A DNA stretch of 64,000 nucleotides from Saururus chinensis. Taxonomy: Eukaryota; Streptophyta; Magnoliopsida; Piperales; Saururaceae. The DNA lies in contig CP141145.1 in NCBI GenBank assembly GCA_035235625.1, forward strand, positions 558,001 to 622,000. Reading direction: 5' to 3'. A model generated the notes under the pieces. It did no database searches. It saw nothing but the letters and a program-made list of their open reading frames with translations, and was not told the DNA's origin. Of the stretch, positions 32,449 through 46,953 are shown piece after piece. Position numbers and translations under genes: made by a program. Numbering within the stretch: the stretch's first letter is position 1; each line of letters begins with the position of its first letter.

Positions 32449-32892
32449 ATGGCGTCATTCGACGACCTGTACCAGGTGCTCGGGCTTAGAGGCGGAGAGG
32501 AGGGTATCAAGTCATCCGCCCGGGAGATCGAGCAGGCCTACAGGAGGAAGGCCCGGGAGCTCCACCCGGACAAGAACCCGGGCGACCCCCAGGCCACCTC
32601 CAAGTTCCAGAGGCTGCAGTCGGCCTTCGAGGTCCTCAAGGACGACGCCCCGCTCCGAGCACACGACGCCAGCCTCCGCGCAGAGCTCGACCGCCGGAAG
32701 AAGCGCGGCCGGAGCCCCGAAGCGTTCGAGATACGGAAGCGCAAAACAGAAACGAATGCGGAAAAAAAGCCGAAGATAAAGGAGGAGTTCGACCGATCGA
32801 TCGAGGAGTTTCGACAAATCTTCGAGGACTTGGAGCAGCGGCGCGAATTTGATGAAGCAAACTTCTTTTTTGACGTTGAGTTTTGTATGTGA
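32449..32892 (+). CDS. Short J-domain protein, DNAJC17-like N-terminus
   Basis: The 147-aa single-exon frame starts MASFDDLYQVLGL. The J domain spans about residues 5-75: helix I DLYQVLGL, helix II EIEQAYRRKARELHPDKNPG with the essential HPD, helix III FQRLQSAFEVLKDD. A highly charged coil with basic RRKKRGRSPEAF and KRKTETNAEKKPK stretches (possible nuclear localisation) follows, then an acidic end. The HPD loop should stimulate Hsp70 ATPase. The J domain followed by a charged helix recalls DNAJC17-type proteins, but those are about twice as long and have an RRM that is absent here, and plant relatives usually have introns. It may be a shortened retro-derived copy. GC-rich codon use contrasts with the AT-rich surroundings. 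The ATG at 32449 was chosen over an in-frame ATG at 32392 because the J domain begins directly after it. No Gly/Phe or Cys-rich region is present. Confidence 0.78.
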   Translation: MASFDDLYQVLGLRGGEEGIKSSAREIEQAYRRKARELHPDKNPGDPQATSKFQRLQSAFEVLKDDAPLRAHDASLRAELDRRKKRGRSPEAFEIRKRKTETNAEKKPKIKEEFDRSIEEFRQIFEDLEQRREFDEANFFFDVEFCM

Positions 32893-33552
32893 TGGCCAAA
32901 CTTACGTCAGGTTTCATTTAGAAATCGCTAGATTATTGGGGTTAAAAAAGACAGCCTCTCCTAACGTTATAAATTTTTATTGTGTATTTTATGTGTAAAT
33001 GTTATTTTTTAAAGATGAAATAATTTTTTTCATATTTTTTTTATGTCACAATAACAATTTTCTTTAAAGAATTAAAAAATTGTTGCCGGTTTGAAGAGGA
33101 GGCATTAGAGGGCGTTAGAAGAGCAAAGGTGAGAAGGGTGTGAGCCCATCACCACTTCCTAGAGTGGCTTCAACAGTCCAAGTTGGCCCATGCATGCCCA
33201 CCCTTTTTAGTCCTTAGAGCACAGCCCATGAGCCCAATGAGCCTGACAAATAGTTGTTATCCATGTTTACACGTGTGAATCTATTGTCTTTTGATATTAC
33301 TCCTTGTATAAAAAGGGACAAGTGGTGCAATTATTGCTAGAACGGGGTTATTCCCCTATTCCCCCCTCACACACACATTATACTCAAGGCCCCCCATGCT
33401 TTACATACCCTAAAAAAATTAAACAAATTACTAAATACCCACCACCCTCTACTATTCATTTTAACTCTATTTCTACTATTTTATTACCCTATTCTTAATC
33501 TTCTTCCTCTAGCGTGAGCTCTTCTATCTCCCTTGTCACTTATGGCTCCTCT
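32893..33552. other. Intergenic, no gene seen
   Basis: AT-rich 3' flank of the J-domain gene, then a stretch with short CA- and CT-rich simple sequence (33360-33540). No domain-bearing frame. Confidence 0.5.
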
Positions 33553-35745
<2,193 letters not shown>

Positions 35746-36639
35746 ACTAGTAAGAAAACAATGTTCTAATGGCATTAACTATTCTTTTTCTCATAAGCTT
35801 TGTATATGAAATTTGATATAAATTTTAGACACACATTTAAGCCTAAAATGAAGGATGGAAATCAATAACTTATCACAACCAGTAAGAGAAAAGACTATAT
35901 GTGAATTTCAAGCAATAACGAAGTGAGATTAGTCTTGATCAGTGGGAGAGTATGAGTTTAGATATAATTATCCAATGGAAAAGAAGAAAAAAACAAATAA
36001 ATTGTAAGAGACTTGAAACAAAAACAAAGAGGGATTAGCTTTGATCAGAAGGAGAATATATGTCCAAACACCAGATAGGTTATGTAACATTCCTAATTTT
36101 TTAGTGATTTTTCTTCTATATTTTTATTATTTTTGAAGGGAAAATGTGACGCTTCAACATATTTGTTTTCATGTATTTCACCCCGATATTTATACCAATA
36201 GCGTTGAGTGTGGGGCTTAGTCGCGGCCGTTGGGCTATGATGCATCACAAATATTTTTGGAATAAATTTTGGATACACAATGTGTAAGAAAGAAAGAACA
36301 ACATGTAAGATGTGTATGAGGGTAAAAAAGGTAAAAAAATGGACCATGGCTAAAAAGAGCCTTGTCCAATTCAGTTCCTTTCTAGAACGTCAAGAAACTT
36401 TGAGAAGGAACCCAAGAGCAATTCCAGACCCTCCAGTGCACCTCCCTCATCACTGGACTCCACTTCCTATTGCCTGAATCGACTTTGTTCGGCTAACATG
36501 AGTCTAATGGTACAGGCTAGGGCTGTCACCTTACTCTCCTTGCTCCTCCACGAGCTACAAGTAATTCCCGGGTTTTCACCTTTTTCATATGTCTGGGGCC
36601 ATCAGAGAGTTATTCCCCCGGTTTTCTTACCTTTTTCAT
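35746..36639. other. Unassigned repeat-like interval
   Basis: AT-rich to 36100, then mixed sequence without a recognisable frame. A roughly 50-bp direct repeat (GTTTTC-ACCTTTTTCATATGT near 36572 and GTTTTCTTACCTTTTTCATATGT near 36622) lies just before gypsy RNase H homology begins, marking the truncation junction. Confidence 0.5.
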
Positions 36640-38576
36640 ATGTGGTCTATAGTGATGATTCACTTCGTAGTTTGGGTTGTGTACTCATGCAGCACAAGAG
36701 AGTGGTGGCTTATGCATCTCTACAGCTTAGAGTGCACGAGTGGAACTACCCCACTCATGACTTGGAGTTAGCTGCCGTGGTTTTTGCATTGAAGATTTGG
36801 CAGCACTATCTCTAGGGTGGGAAGTTTGAGATGTTCACTGATAACAAGAATTTGAATTACTTAGTAACTCAAAGAGACCTAAATATGAGGCAAAGGAGGT
36901 GGTTAGAATTTATGAAGGACTATGATTTCATGATATCGCATTATCCCGGGAAAGCGAAAGTGGTGGCAGATGCTTTGAGTCGGAAATCAGCCATATGATA
37001 GCTTGTATGTGAGTGCTGGAATGGCTCCTGTATGAGGATGTCATTGTGCTAAAGCCAGAGTTGACCATGGAGGACACACAGAGTTGGTTTGCTAACCTCT
37101 CTATAAGCTTTGGTGTGGTGGATGACATGGTTGAAGCTCAAAAAAGGGATGAGGAGATCCAAGCCTTTAAGGCCAAGCTAAGGGAGAAGACAGTATTAGA
37201 CTTCGAGAAGCCCAATGGGAGTTTGGTGTATAAGGGACAGTAGTGTGTGCCAAACTCTGTAGAGTTGAAGGAGTGTATCCTATCGGAGGGGCATGATTCT
37301 ATGTTCTCCATCCACCCTGGAGGAACTAAGATGTACCACAACGTGAAGAGGACATTTCGATGAAAAGAGATGAAGAAGGACATCGCGGCCTATATGTCCA
37401 AATGCCTTGTGTGCTAGCAAGTCAAGGCAGAGCACCGGCATCCAATCGGTTTACTACAACCACTTCCAATTCCGAAGTAGAAGTGGGAGCACGTAACCAT
37501 GGATTTCGTTTATGGACTGCCACGATCACTGAGTGGTAATAATACAGTATGGGTGATCATTGACTGACATACCAAGTCTTCTCATTTCCTCGCAATTAAA
37601 ATGATTGCTCCTTTGGATGCCTTTGCTGCCCTATATATGAGGGAAGTCGTGTGGTTACACGGGATTCCAGGATCCATTGTCTCTGACCGTGACCCCTCGT
37701 TTCACTTCCAGGTTTTGTCAGAGTTTTCAGGGTGCTTTGGGTACATCTCTACATCTTAGCTCTGCCTATCATCCTTAGACGGATGGACAATCGGAGAGAA
37801 CCATCTAGATGCTTGAGGACATGCTCCGAGCATGTATCCTCGAGTGGAAAGGAAGTTGGGAGCAACATTTGCCGCTATTTGAGTTTGCCTATAGTAATAG
37901 CTACCAAGCAAGCATCAAGATGACACCTTTCGAGGCACTGTACGGGCATCCTTGTCAATCACCTTTGTGTTGGAGTGGGGTTGGAGAGTATCTTCTCAAA
38001 GGCCCAAATCTCATCCAATAGTCAGTGGAGAAGATATGCCTCATTGGGGAGAGATTGCAGACAGCTCAGAGCCGTCAAAAGAGTTATGCTCATAGGAGAT
38101 GGTGGGAGTTGGGAGTTCAGTGTTGGCGACTGTGTGTTCCTTAAGATCTCTTAGACCCACGGTGTGGTCCAATTTAGAAAACGGGGGAAGCTGCCACCTC
38201 GATTTATTGGGCCATTTGAGATCTTAGAACGGGTACGTGCTACGACATATCGAGTAGCTCTTCTGCCTCGATTGGTTGATATCCATAATTTATTCCACGT
38301 CTTCGGAAGTATGAGCCAGATCCTACTCATGTCTTGGATTTCTAGCCATTAGAACTTCAGGTGAATCTTTCCTACGAGGAGGTACTTATCCAGATTCTAG
38401 ACCGTAAGGAGAAGGTACTTTAGCAAAAGGCGATATCTCTTGTGAAGGTGTTGTGGAGGAATCACGGGGTTGAAGCGTGGGAAAAGGGAGGACAACATCA
38501 AAAAGAAGTACCCTCATCTTATCGTCACCGACCTCTAACGAATTTTGGGAGAGCAAAATTCCTAAGAGGGAGAGGA
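36640..38576 (+). pseudogene. Gypsy pol remnant: RNase H, integrase, C-terminal region
   Basis: RNase H starts at [16 protein letters not shown] (catalytic YTDAS changed to YSDDS) and runs through [19 protein letters not shown] to [15 protein letters not shown] (about 36965). An integrase zinc-binding part (37280-37430) and core (37450-37990, including TPFEALYGHPCQSPL) follow in several frames. The end reads RGKLPPRFIGPFEILERV, then LDRKEKVL...NFG near 38560. Many stops and shifts. RT, protease and gag are missing. Tekay/Del-type gypsy is inferred from close similarity to 54660-60530. Confidence 0.85.
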
Positions 38577-39240
38577 TGTAATGATTCACATCTTAAACCG
38601 GTTTACATTTAATTTATTTTTTAATGGTTATCGTGTGGTTTAAAGATTTTTTGATTAAATTCAATGATTTTTAAAAATAAATAAGGTTTCTAAATATTTT
38701 AATCAAAATCAACTCCATATTCATGAATTTTAAGTTAATTTGGGTCAATTCTCAATTTTTGGAAAATTTAAATTTTTTCTAAAGTTTTTCGAAAATTAGG
38801 GTTCCTCTATAGGCCTCACCGAAAAATTTAGGATTTTTGGTCTAAAACATTCCAGACATCAAAGTAAGTCATTACAATAAATTTTAGATTTTTTTTATAT
38901 TAATTAGGGCTTAAACGGTCAAAATACCTACTTTTAGTTAAAAATTCTATTTATACCCCAAAAGTTAGTTAAATTTACCCCATTCATTCCTATAAAAAGA
39001 AAATTCTATATAAGTGGGGCCTACTTTAAAAGTTCAAATTTATGAATATAATAATATAAAAAATGTACATATCCAAGTTGGGAGAGAGAGAAAGTTATAT
39101 TAGTTTAAAGTTTTAAAATTCGGTTTAACATGATATCAAAATTTATTCTAAAAAATTTAATTACCATAATTAATCAAAATAGGCAGTAAATTTTTAAAAT
39201 TAATTCTAAAAAATTTTACTTTCGGGTTCTAAAAATTCAA
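38577..39240 (+). mobile_element. 3' LTR start of the gypsy remnant, truncated
   Basis: A TGTAATGATTCACATC start directly follows the purine-rich GAGGGAGAGGATG, in the same relation to pol as the LTR at 60538. No CA-ending LTR terminus is found before the UreG gene, so the end coordinate is approximate. Confidence 0.55.
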
Positions 39241-39528
39241 CACCTAAATAGCACCTTAATGTGGCCTATTATATATTTATTTATGAAACCTATCCCTATT
39301 TTAAATTTCTTCTATAGAACCCATTCTCATTTTGGAGAGCTTTTCCAACTGGATGCTGAAAAGAAAATTCTCCCATCTTTTATTGGAGAAAATTTGGCGG
39401 ACAAATATTTTGGCCTATCCACGGACATAGTCACGGACGGTGGATTTCGATCTTCCAGATAGAGGGTATCCAGTGATTAGTGGGAAGTCTCGACAGTCGT
39501 CTCCTCCAATCCTAGCATAGTCACTGCA

Positions 39529-42500
39529 ATGGCCTCTGAGATTCCACACCATTCTGATCATGGTGACCATGACCACCACCATCATCATCACCATCTCCAC
39601 ACGTAAGTAATTCTTTCTTCTTTGCTACTTAGATCTCGTCTCCCCAGCTCTGACTTTTTTTCTTTCATCATGCTTGAAACCCATAAATGCCTGTTGATCG
39701 AACTTCTCCTTTTTCACTTCTTCTTGGCATTTGGCAGTGGTCCTCACGATTCATCCTCATCATGGGTAGGCTCAGATGGGAGGATGTATCACAGCCATGA
39801 TGGTTTGGCACCCCATTCTCACGAACCCATTTACTCCCCTGGCTATTTTTCCCGAAGGGCACCTCCCCTGCATACTAGAGACTTCAGTGAGCGGGCTTTC
39901 ACTGTTGGCATTGGCGGTCCTGTCGGCACTGGGTGAGCGTGAAATTTCTTTTTTTTTAATCATAGTTTTTACTTACGAATAATCCGATGTTGTTTGTCTA
40001 TTTGTAGCACAACTTGTTGTGCAGTTTGTCCTGCACATTGTTCTTGCCTGTATACATTACGTAAAACAAAAACAAAATTTGCAAAAGGTTTGTAGAGATA
40101 ATAGAGGCTTGTGCCACATATCATCTCACTAACCAGTGTATAAAAAATAACAACTATTGTCTTGACACCATCTCGCTAGCCTGTTTATATAAATTGTAAT
40201 ATTTTTGCTGTGCTTAATAGAACACACTTAGTCCCTTCCCTCTTAACTTAAGCTTTTAGGCGAAATTGTTAACTAATATGGTATTAGATCCTAAGGTTCT
40301 AGGCTCAACTTGGAGGCAGCAGTGTGAACTCTGACCTGCTGTCTCGTTTGGCGTATATTTCTATTATGTACACGCTGTCCATTTGTTCCAAACCGTTAAA
40401 GAATTTTTCCACCATATATGTGTTACACTGAGCACATTGATTATATAAAGCAGAAATTTCTCATCTTTGAAGACCTAGATGCAGAATTAGATATGAAGTG
40501 TATATGCTACCTGGAATTTGGTTTTCAAATGTCTGTTTATGAATTGCGGTATGCGTATGTTTTTAGTTATATCCCTGTGTCGAAATGCACTTTATTGTAT
40601 ATTATTCAGTTTTATCTGCATCTTGTTCTTGGCAGAGACAATTCCTTTCCTGAAATATGCAGATTAACTTTCTTCTGCTTATTTATAAAGGTTTAAAGGT
40701 TGCAACTGACACCATTACATCTATTCAGGAAAACAGCTTTGATGTTGGCCTTATGCCAGTTCTTGCGTGATAAATACAGTCTAGCTGCGGTACGTATTAA
40801 TAGCCACTATTAACCGTTCTTGTGTTTTCTGTTTTCATACCTTTTCCTGGCACAGCCTTTATTCCAAACTTCTTAAAATTACTGAAACGTTTAAAGAGCT
40901 GTATTTCTTGAGATGTTGAGAAGTGGATATACACATTGTTTAGTTATGGCTAAAAAAAAGGCATGTCTAAATTTCAAGGAACTTTGAATTTCAGCATATG
41001 TAGAGTAAGATAGGATCTTAAAAGTTAAATTTTATACTGAATGAAGTAAATTTAATATACATTAGTGTCCTTTCATGTTTGTTCATTATTTATTGGCTTG
41101 ATTTAGGTAACAAATGATATTTTTACAAAAGAAGATGGGGAATTCTTGGTGAAGAATTGTGCACTCCCAGAAGAAAGAATTCGTGCAGTGGAAACAGGAG
41201 GCTGTCCACATGCTGCAATCCGTGAAGATATTAGTATTAATCTGGGCCCACTTGAGGAGTTGTCCAACTTGTACAAAGCAGATATTCTTCTATGTGAATC
41301 TGGAGGAGGTATTTGCCCCTTTGATGTTCTGTACTTGGTAGTTCCTTATGCTGTATGAATATGTTGCTTCACTTGGAATCGTAGTGACAAGTTTGGGATT
41401 CGGCTTCAATTTGGTCAGGGGTCATTTCAGTTTGGTTAAGGAAAAGTTGGAGAAACATATGGAAAAATTCGGCTTTATCCATTAATGAAACCCCTATCAT
41501 AAAAACTCGCCCAATCCGGCTCAAAAAACCAAAAAAAAAGGTTGTGCTGAACCTGAAATGACAATAAATTTGTGGTGGAAAAATTCAGCCAGAATTTCAC
41601 CGAAGGTCCATTTTGTCAAAATTTGGAGAACTTTGTTGTTATGCTTGGAATAGAAGTGATCTTTGAGGTGCTCCAATTTGATACCATCTTAGATTTATTA
41701 AAATTTCATTATCAATGACCAAGTAGCATGTTGTTAATGCTAAAATATAATTGTTCATAATATATCTCGAATATGAGTAATTGGTGTCGTTCAGTCTAAC
41801 ATTGATGGCCTAGAGCTGATCAAACTTATCATTAAGACCCACCACAAACATGTAACAAGTGCACCACAAGCAACACAGAACAATAGGGAAAATATTCAGG
41901 AAAAAATTAAACAATGAAGGGGAAGGAAAATGATACTCATCATTCCTGGGCAAGATCTGAGAAGTTTAAGCAGTTGGCACAGAAGTACAGACAAAAAAGG
42001 GAATTCACAACGTTATAAAAATAAATAAATAAATAAATAAATAAGGGCAATGGACATGATGTAAACCCTTGGGTTTACGTAGAGAGATTAATAGGAAATT
42101 CGATGGATAGAGGAGAATAACCCTATCTAAAAGTTATCTTCAGCAGGACGAGATAAGAGAGACAGAGGGAAGAAATGAGAGAGGGGAAAGGAGAAATTGG
42201 AGGCTAAACTTTTCTGATTGATTGCAAATGAGGACAGATGCACCTTACATAGCCGTAGAAATTCCTAAATAAATCTTAAGACTTATAATTGGAAATAACC
42301 TAATGAAAATAAAGAGACTGCCTGATGAAGAACTGCATAAATAAGAAACTGCCTAATTGAAAAAACTTCCTAATTACGATCCATAACAGGACAAACCATA
42401 AAATGGGTCTTGAAGAAGAAACAGTGTCACCATGCAGATTCGAAGCAGAAACAGAAGCCACAGATAAATTCTTAGTGTGTGCAGGCAGAAGCAGAGCACC

Positions 42501-45213
42501 ACCACCCTCAGAAGAAAAAAAAAACTTCAGAGTTCAATCTTTGCTACATTCTGGCAGATGCAGCCAAGACAGATCGAGAAAACCTAGGGTCTTGATACCA
42601 TGAAAGAATAAAAGAGCTAGGGTGTGAGAGGAAGAAAGTGAAAATTCTTTATTGCTCAAAGGGGAGGTCGAGCCAGCTTCTAACAGTGGTTGAGCTCCTG
42701 ATAAACATAAAAGACAATATGGCCTGTCACTTAAGAGAGGGCTAACGAATGAGAAATAGGAAATAAACATTAAAGATGAAATTACCCTCTATGATGTAAA
42801 GCATAATCAAAATACTTAGACAAACATCACACTTAAAAGAGTTTCCAGCCAATTATAAGTTTTACAACAGCCTGTGTTATCGACTCAATCTGTGCCTAAT
42901 GAATTGTTTTTCCAATGTACATTTCACTCTCAACAAGTCCTAGTGTTTAAAATCAGTTAAAAGACAAATATATGTACTTTCTTGTGTTCTGAAAGTATGT
43001 TGTGAGTCTTGGTCTTTTTTCCTATGTATTTTAATTATTGGAAATGCTATACTTTTCATTTTCATCTTAGTTCCAATCACTGCTTTCTTTGCACATCAAC
43101 ATTCATAATTCTATTGTCTTCTTGGTTTAGTTCATGACACTTTTGAGTGTTGACAAAAAGCTTTGATTTCAGCATTTTTAGCATTAAGTTTAATTTATCA
43201 TGTTTAATCAAATATTTGCATTTCTCTATATGCTTTTGCCATTTCTTGGTAGTCAGTTCACATGATCAATTTTTATATAGTTTGGCATGAGATAAGAGTA
43301 TGTATTTCTTTTCTTAGCTTTGCTAATACTTCCCGACAATTTTTGGGTATTGCAACATACTCCCTAATTTAATAAAGCTTTGTAAGCCTGCAATTATGTG
43401 TCTTTTTATAATCATTGATTGAGTTTTTTTCCTCTTATCAAGATTTGAGATTTAATATTAATTTGCTAATTATGTAATTGTGATGACAAACTTAGTATCT
43501 TGTTTTTCTTCTTTGAGAAGCTTACATTCTGCTGTTCTATGTAGATAATCTGGCTGCAAATTTTAGCAGAGAATTGGCTGACTATATAATCTACATCATT
43601 GATGTATCTGGAGGTGACAAAATACCTCGAAAAGGTGGTCCAGGAATTACCCAAGCTGATCTCCTTGTATGTGGACTTTTTTTTTCTCTTCTTTGTTATT
43701 GTGTTATCTTATTCTACAAGAAAGTCGGGAAATTGCGATGCTCTTCTCATCTGCACTATTGTAATTATGTAACGGAACAAAGTTATTGACCTCAGGTTAT
43801 CAACAAAACTGACCTTGCCCCGGCTGTAGGAGCTGATCTTAAAGTTATGGAGCGTGATGCTCTTAGAATGCGAGATGGAGGTCCCTTTGTTTTTGCACAG
43901 GTTTGTGAAGACCTTATAATTTTTTAGGAAAGACATTTTAGTTGCCATTTGCTATAAATGGTCTAGAAGGACTTGTAACAATCTTTAACACGTTTTTGAT
44001 TTATCATATTTGCTCCAAATGGTCATAAGAAAGAATAATAGAGTTCCCATTCTAGGCTGAAGTTAGAAGTTCAGCGGCAGTGATAATTTTAGTTTTCCTT
44101 AGAATAGGTGGTAGTATTGCAATACAAGGCATTATATAAGAAATCTTCTTATTCTATGGTTATGGTCAAATTAGAAGCCAAGTCTAGTCCGTTTTTCTGT
44201 TTCCTAAGAGGGTTTGAGTAATTATTAGAAATCAGGAGACCTAAGTATAGGAGTCTTAAGTATCTGGTTGTCCAGTGCAGTATTAAAACAGGGGGCATTA
44301 TCAACTACTGTAAAGGGGGTTCTAGAGATTAGTTAAGGTTTAATTTTTACTTGTTTTCTGCTTCTCTAGTCTTCTTCTTCTTCTTCTGTCATCTTACTTT
44401 GTTATTAGTTTTAGATTTTAACCAGTATTGTGTTGCTATCAATTGGCATAAATCAATGCTGGAATATACTGGTACTGGAGAAATTCTTAAGAGTAAAGGT
44501 TGCAACATTACTGCACCCACTGCCTCTTTCCTCTCCTGTGGTCAGCCTGCTCTTCACTAAAAAATATATCAAAAAAGAGATTAGTTAAGGCTTAGTTTTA
44601 ACTTGTTTTCTGCTCCTCCAGTCTTCTTCTGTCATCTTACTTTCTTATTAGTTTTAGACTGTAATTAGTCTCGTATTACTATCAATTGGCAAAAATCACT
44701 GCTGGAATATGCTAGTACTGCAGAAAATCTTAAAAGTGAAGGTTGCTCCATTGCTGCCCCTGCTCCTCTGCCTCATTCCTCTCCCGTGGTCAGCCTACTC
44801 TTCACTGAAAGTTATATCAAAGAAGAAAGAAACATGAAGTAATAAGATAATTAATGTTAGGAAAAGTTCTATAATAGTAAGATATGCAAATATAACACAT
44901 GTTAACCTCCACAGTACTTGAGTCGATCCTAGTCAAGCCAGGCTGAGCTTCAGCTTGAGCTTGCCTCAGAAAGCTGATTTTCAAGCATCAAGTTGAGGGA
45001 GCAAAGCTTGTAAGCTGCCTTGGCTTGTTATCCTTCCACTGTTCACAAGGGATCTCAGTTGGTTATTGTAGATTTAATCTTGTCTATGAACACGATGTAT
45101 GTGAACTCCCTGTGATTCTTCATATGCAGGTAAAACATGGTCTTGGTGTGGAAGAGATAGTGAACCATGTCTTGCAAGCATGGGAAGTGGCCACTGGGAA
45201 GCAACGTCGGTGA
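39529..45213 (+). CDS. UREG: Urease accessory protein UreG, nickel-handling GTPase (7 exons)
   Basis: Exons: 39529-39602, 39738-39932, 40729-40789, 41107-41308, 43545-43666, 43796-43900, 45130-45213. All junctions are GT-AG and join in phase to 843 bases, 280 aa, close to the usual plant length. UreG is the SIMIBI-class GTPase that, with UreD and UreF, loads nickel into urease in the cytosol. Visible features: a His-rich N-terminus (13 His in residues 7-24, seven consecutive at 16-22), presumed metal-binding; the P-loop GPVGTGKT at 85-92, with Gly90 split by an intron; [14 protein letters not shown] from 111; the nickel-binding Cys143-Pro-His145; ESGGDN around 174-179; [20 protein letters not shown]; and the guanine-specificity motif NKTD at 221-224. 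The C-terminus is [19 protein letters not shown]. No lesion is seen. Introns 4 (2.2 kb) and 6 (1.2 kb) are expanded by repeats. A TATTATATATTTAT stretch near 39268 could be a TATA region. Confidence 0.96.
42023..42044. repeat. (AAAT)n microsatellite in UREG intron 4
   Basis: About five tandem AAAT units, just left of the retroelement-like insertion in the same intron. Confidence 0.8.
42060..42871 (-). mobile_element. Probable small retroelement insertion in UREG intron 4
   Basis: On the minus strand a tRNA-primer-site-like TGGTATCAAGACCCTAGG lies at about 42603-42586, directly after a possible LTR end (CTTTCA). A second TG...CA bounded block (TGTTATGGATCG...GGGTTTACA, minus) spans 42388-42060. 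The two putative LTRs do not match each other clearly and no target duplication was found, so the structure is only suggested. No pol frame: a TRIM-like or fragmented element. Confidence 0.35.
44325..44826 (+). repeat. 252-bp tandem duplication in UREG intron 6
   Basis: Copy 1 (44325-44576) and copy 2 (44577-44826) share GAGATTAGTTAAGG, the CTTCTTCTGTCATCTTACTTT block, CTATCAATTGGCA and GTGGTCAGCCT...CTCTTCACT. They differ by scattered substitutions, a (CTT) run and small indels. The duplication is diverged, hence old. Confidence 0.9.
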
Positions 45214-45520
45214 CTTGCTCATCTTTTAGCTCAGAACTGAAAGCTCTACTATTTTAGTAAATGCTCAGTTTGTTAAGTTACATCTCGATTATGTATATTC
45301 ACAAAAAAGAGAATGGGGTCTTTTTATGGATGTGGAAACATTTAGCAGATGTTTACTTCTTTTGATATCCATTGTCAGTTGAAGTGCAATAAGAACATAA
45401 CTGAGAATGTCTGGGCTTTTGATCACTGTGCTGTAGACTATTGATTGTGTTGGTAAATCCTTGCTTGTTGAGCAACATTTTGGAGGGACAAAAATCCTTG
45501 GTGGATGACAAGGAGATTAA

Positions 45521-45799
45521 GAGCATCTTCAACGGCCGATGCCAAATCCTTCGGATAGAATTGGAGTCCCTTAGGACTCCAACCCGGACACCATTTCTTA
45601 TGTGGAAATCCCATGTTGAGATTTCAAATGCTTACTTTTTAATATTTTTAATCACCATTTCTCAAAGTTTTTTACCTTGTTCCCTAGAAAATGACATATA
45701 TAGTTGGAGTTCATGGGTCTCCATTTTTCCACGGACAAATGAAGATGCTATTTGAAGTCTTTCAACAACTATTTTTGAAGACCCCTGTCGGAGATGGTC
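45521..45799. mobile_element. Tourist-like (PIF/Harbinger) MITE with TAA duplication
   Basis: A 279-bp element. Left end GAGCATCTTCAACGG and right end (reverse complement) GACCATCTCCGACAG form imperfect inverted repeats, flanked by TAA at 45518-45520 and 45800-45802. It is non-coding and lies about 300 bp downstream of the UREG stop codon. Confidence 0.7.
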
Positions 45800-45802
45800 T
45801 AA

Positions 45803-46953
45803 GGGGCCATTTGTCTAGGCTCATGCGTGAAGCGTTCAGACCTCTGTATGTTATATCGTCTGACAGGGTAAGTGGCATCAGACATTAAATGGTCTTGGTA
45901 ATTTTTGAAAAGCAGCTTTTTAAACGGCTGCAATGGGACCTGATTCAGCTAAAGGGGCCCTCAAACTAAATGGCAGAGAGACATGGTAAGTTACTAATTT
46001 TGAGACATGGTAGATGTGGTACTTATGAGTGGCAGGACATTTGTTGTTGGGCAATCTCTACTTTTAAAGGAAAACCTAGCGAGTAATTTTTGCTATATTT
46101 ATTTGGGTTATATCCTTGAATTGGAGATGACTGATTTTTGGAGCAGCACTTTTTCAGGAGCAACGACTGCTTTAGAGAAGTACTCGGAAGTAATTGATGG
46201 GATGTTTGTTCTTGTTGGAAATTGTTAAATGGCACCTTTTGTCCGATCGGTTTTTAGTACGCATTGGGTTTTTTTCACAAGTTAAAGGCATCATCAATCA
46301 TAAGAATCAATAATTGATGACGAGTTTTTCTTTCGTATCTCTCTTCTCCATCCCCATACAAACTTCGGAGGTACACCCTCATTACAGTCCCTCACAGTTT
46401 TACTTGGATTAACTCCCTCCATCTTCGAAAGAGTCTCTGGATTGAATAAGTAAAATTTTAAGGAAGATTTGAGGCCCACAACTATAATATGGTAAATGTA
46501 ACAGATTTTACCTCCCAAAGCTTATCTATTAAGAATAATCCATTGTACAAAGTGGGAAAATTAGACTCTTTATGGGGCAATGATTTTTCTAAATCCCACT
46601 CGTTATCTGACGGAGTATTTTAGTTTTAGCAATTGGCAGCATAGTACAGTTCTTTTGAGATATGAAAATACCTCATTGGTGTTTGTTTTATAACCTCAAT
46701 GCCATGATAGTCATCTCAAACTCTATCACGGTTGCTGTCACGAGCATGAAGCTAAACTTAGCATTCGCACACGTGATGGTTTGGTTGTATTGCGCAACCA
46801 ATAGCCTATCTGCACTTTTATCCAAGTATATGCACGTCCAAAATAAAGAAAAATGTAAGAAAAAGATAAGGAAAAAGGAGGACAGCTTCCAAAACCTTTA
46901 TTCAACATATCAGTTTATATTAACAAGCCCCCCACCTTAGTCCCAAACCTAAC
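45803..46953. other. Interval between the Tourist-like MITE and the gypsy element
   Basis: No domain-bearing frame. Mixed AT-rich sequence whose origin I cannot assign. Confidence 0.45.

Noticed and set aside
42023-42044. Poly(A)-like AAAT run as the tail of a LINE or SINE
   Set aside because: No target duplication, no LINE reverse transcriptase and no tRNA-like promoter boxes seen next to it.
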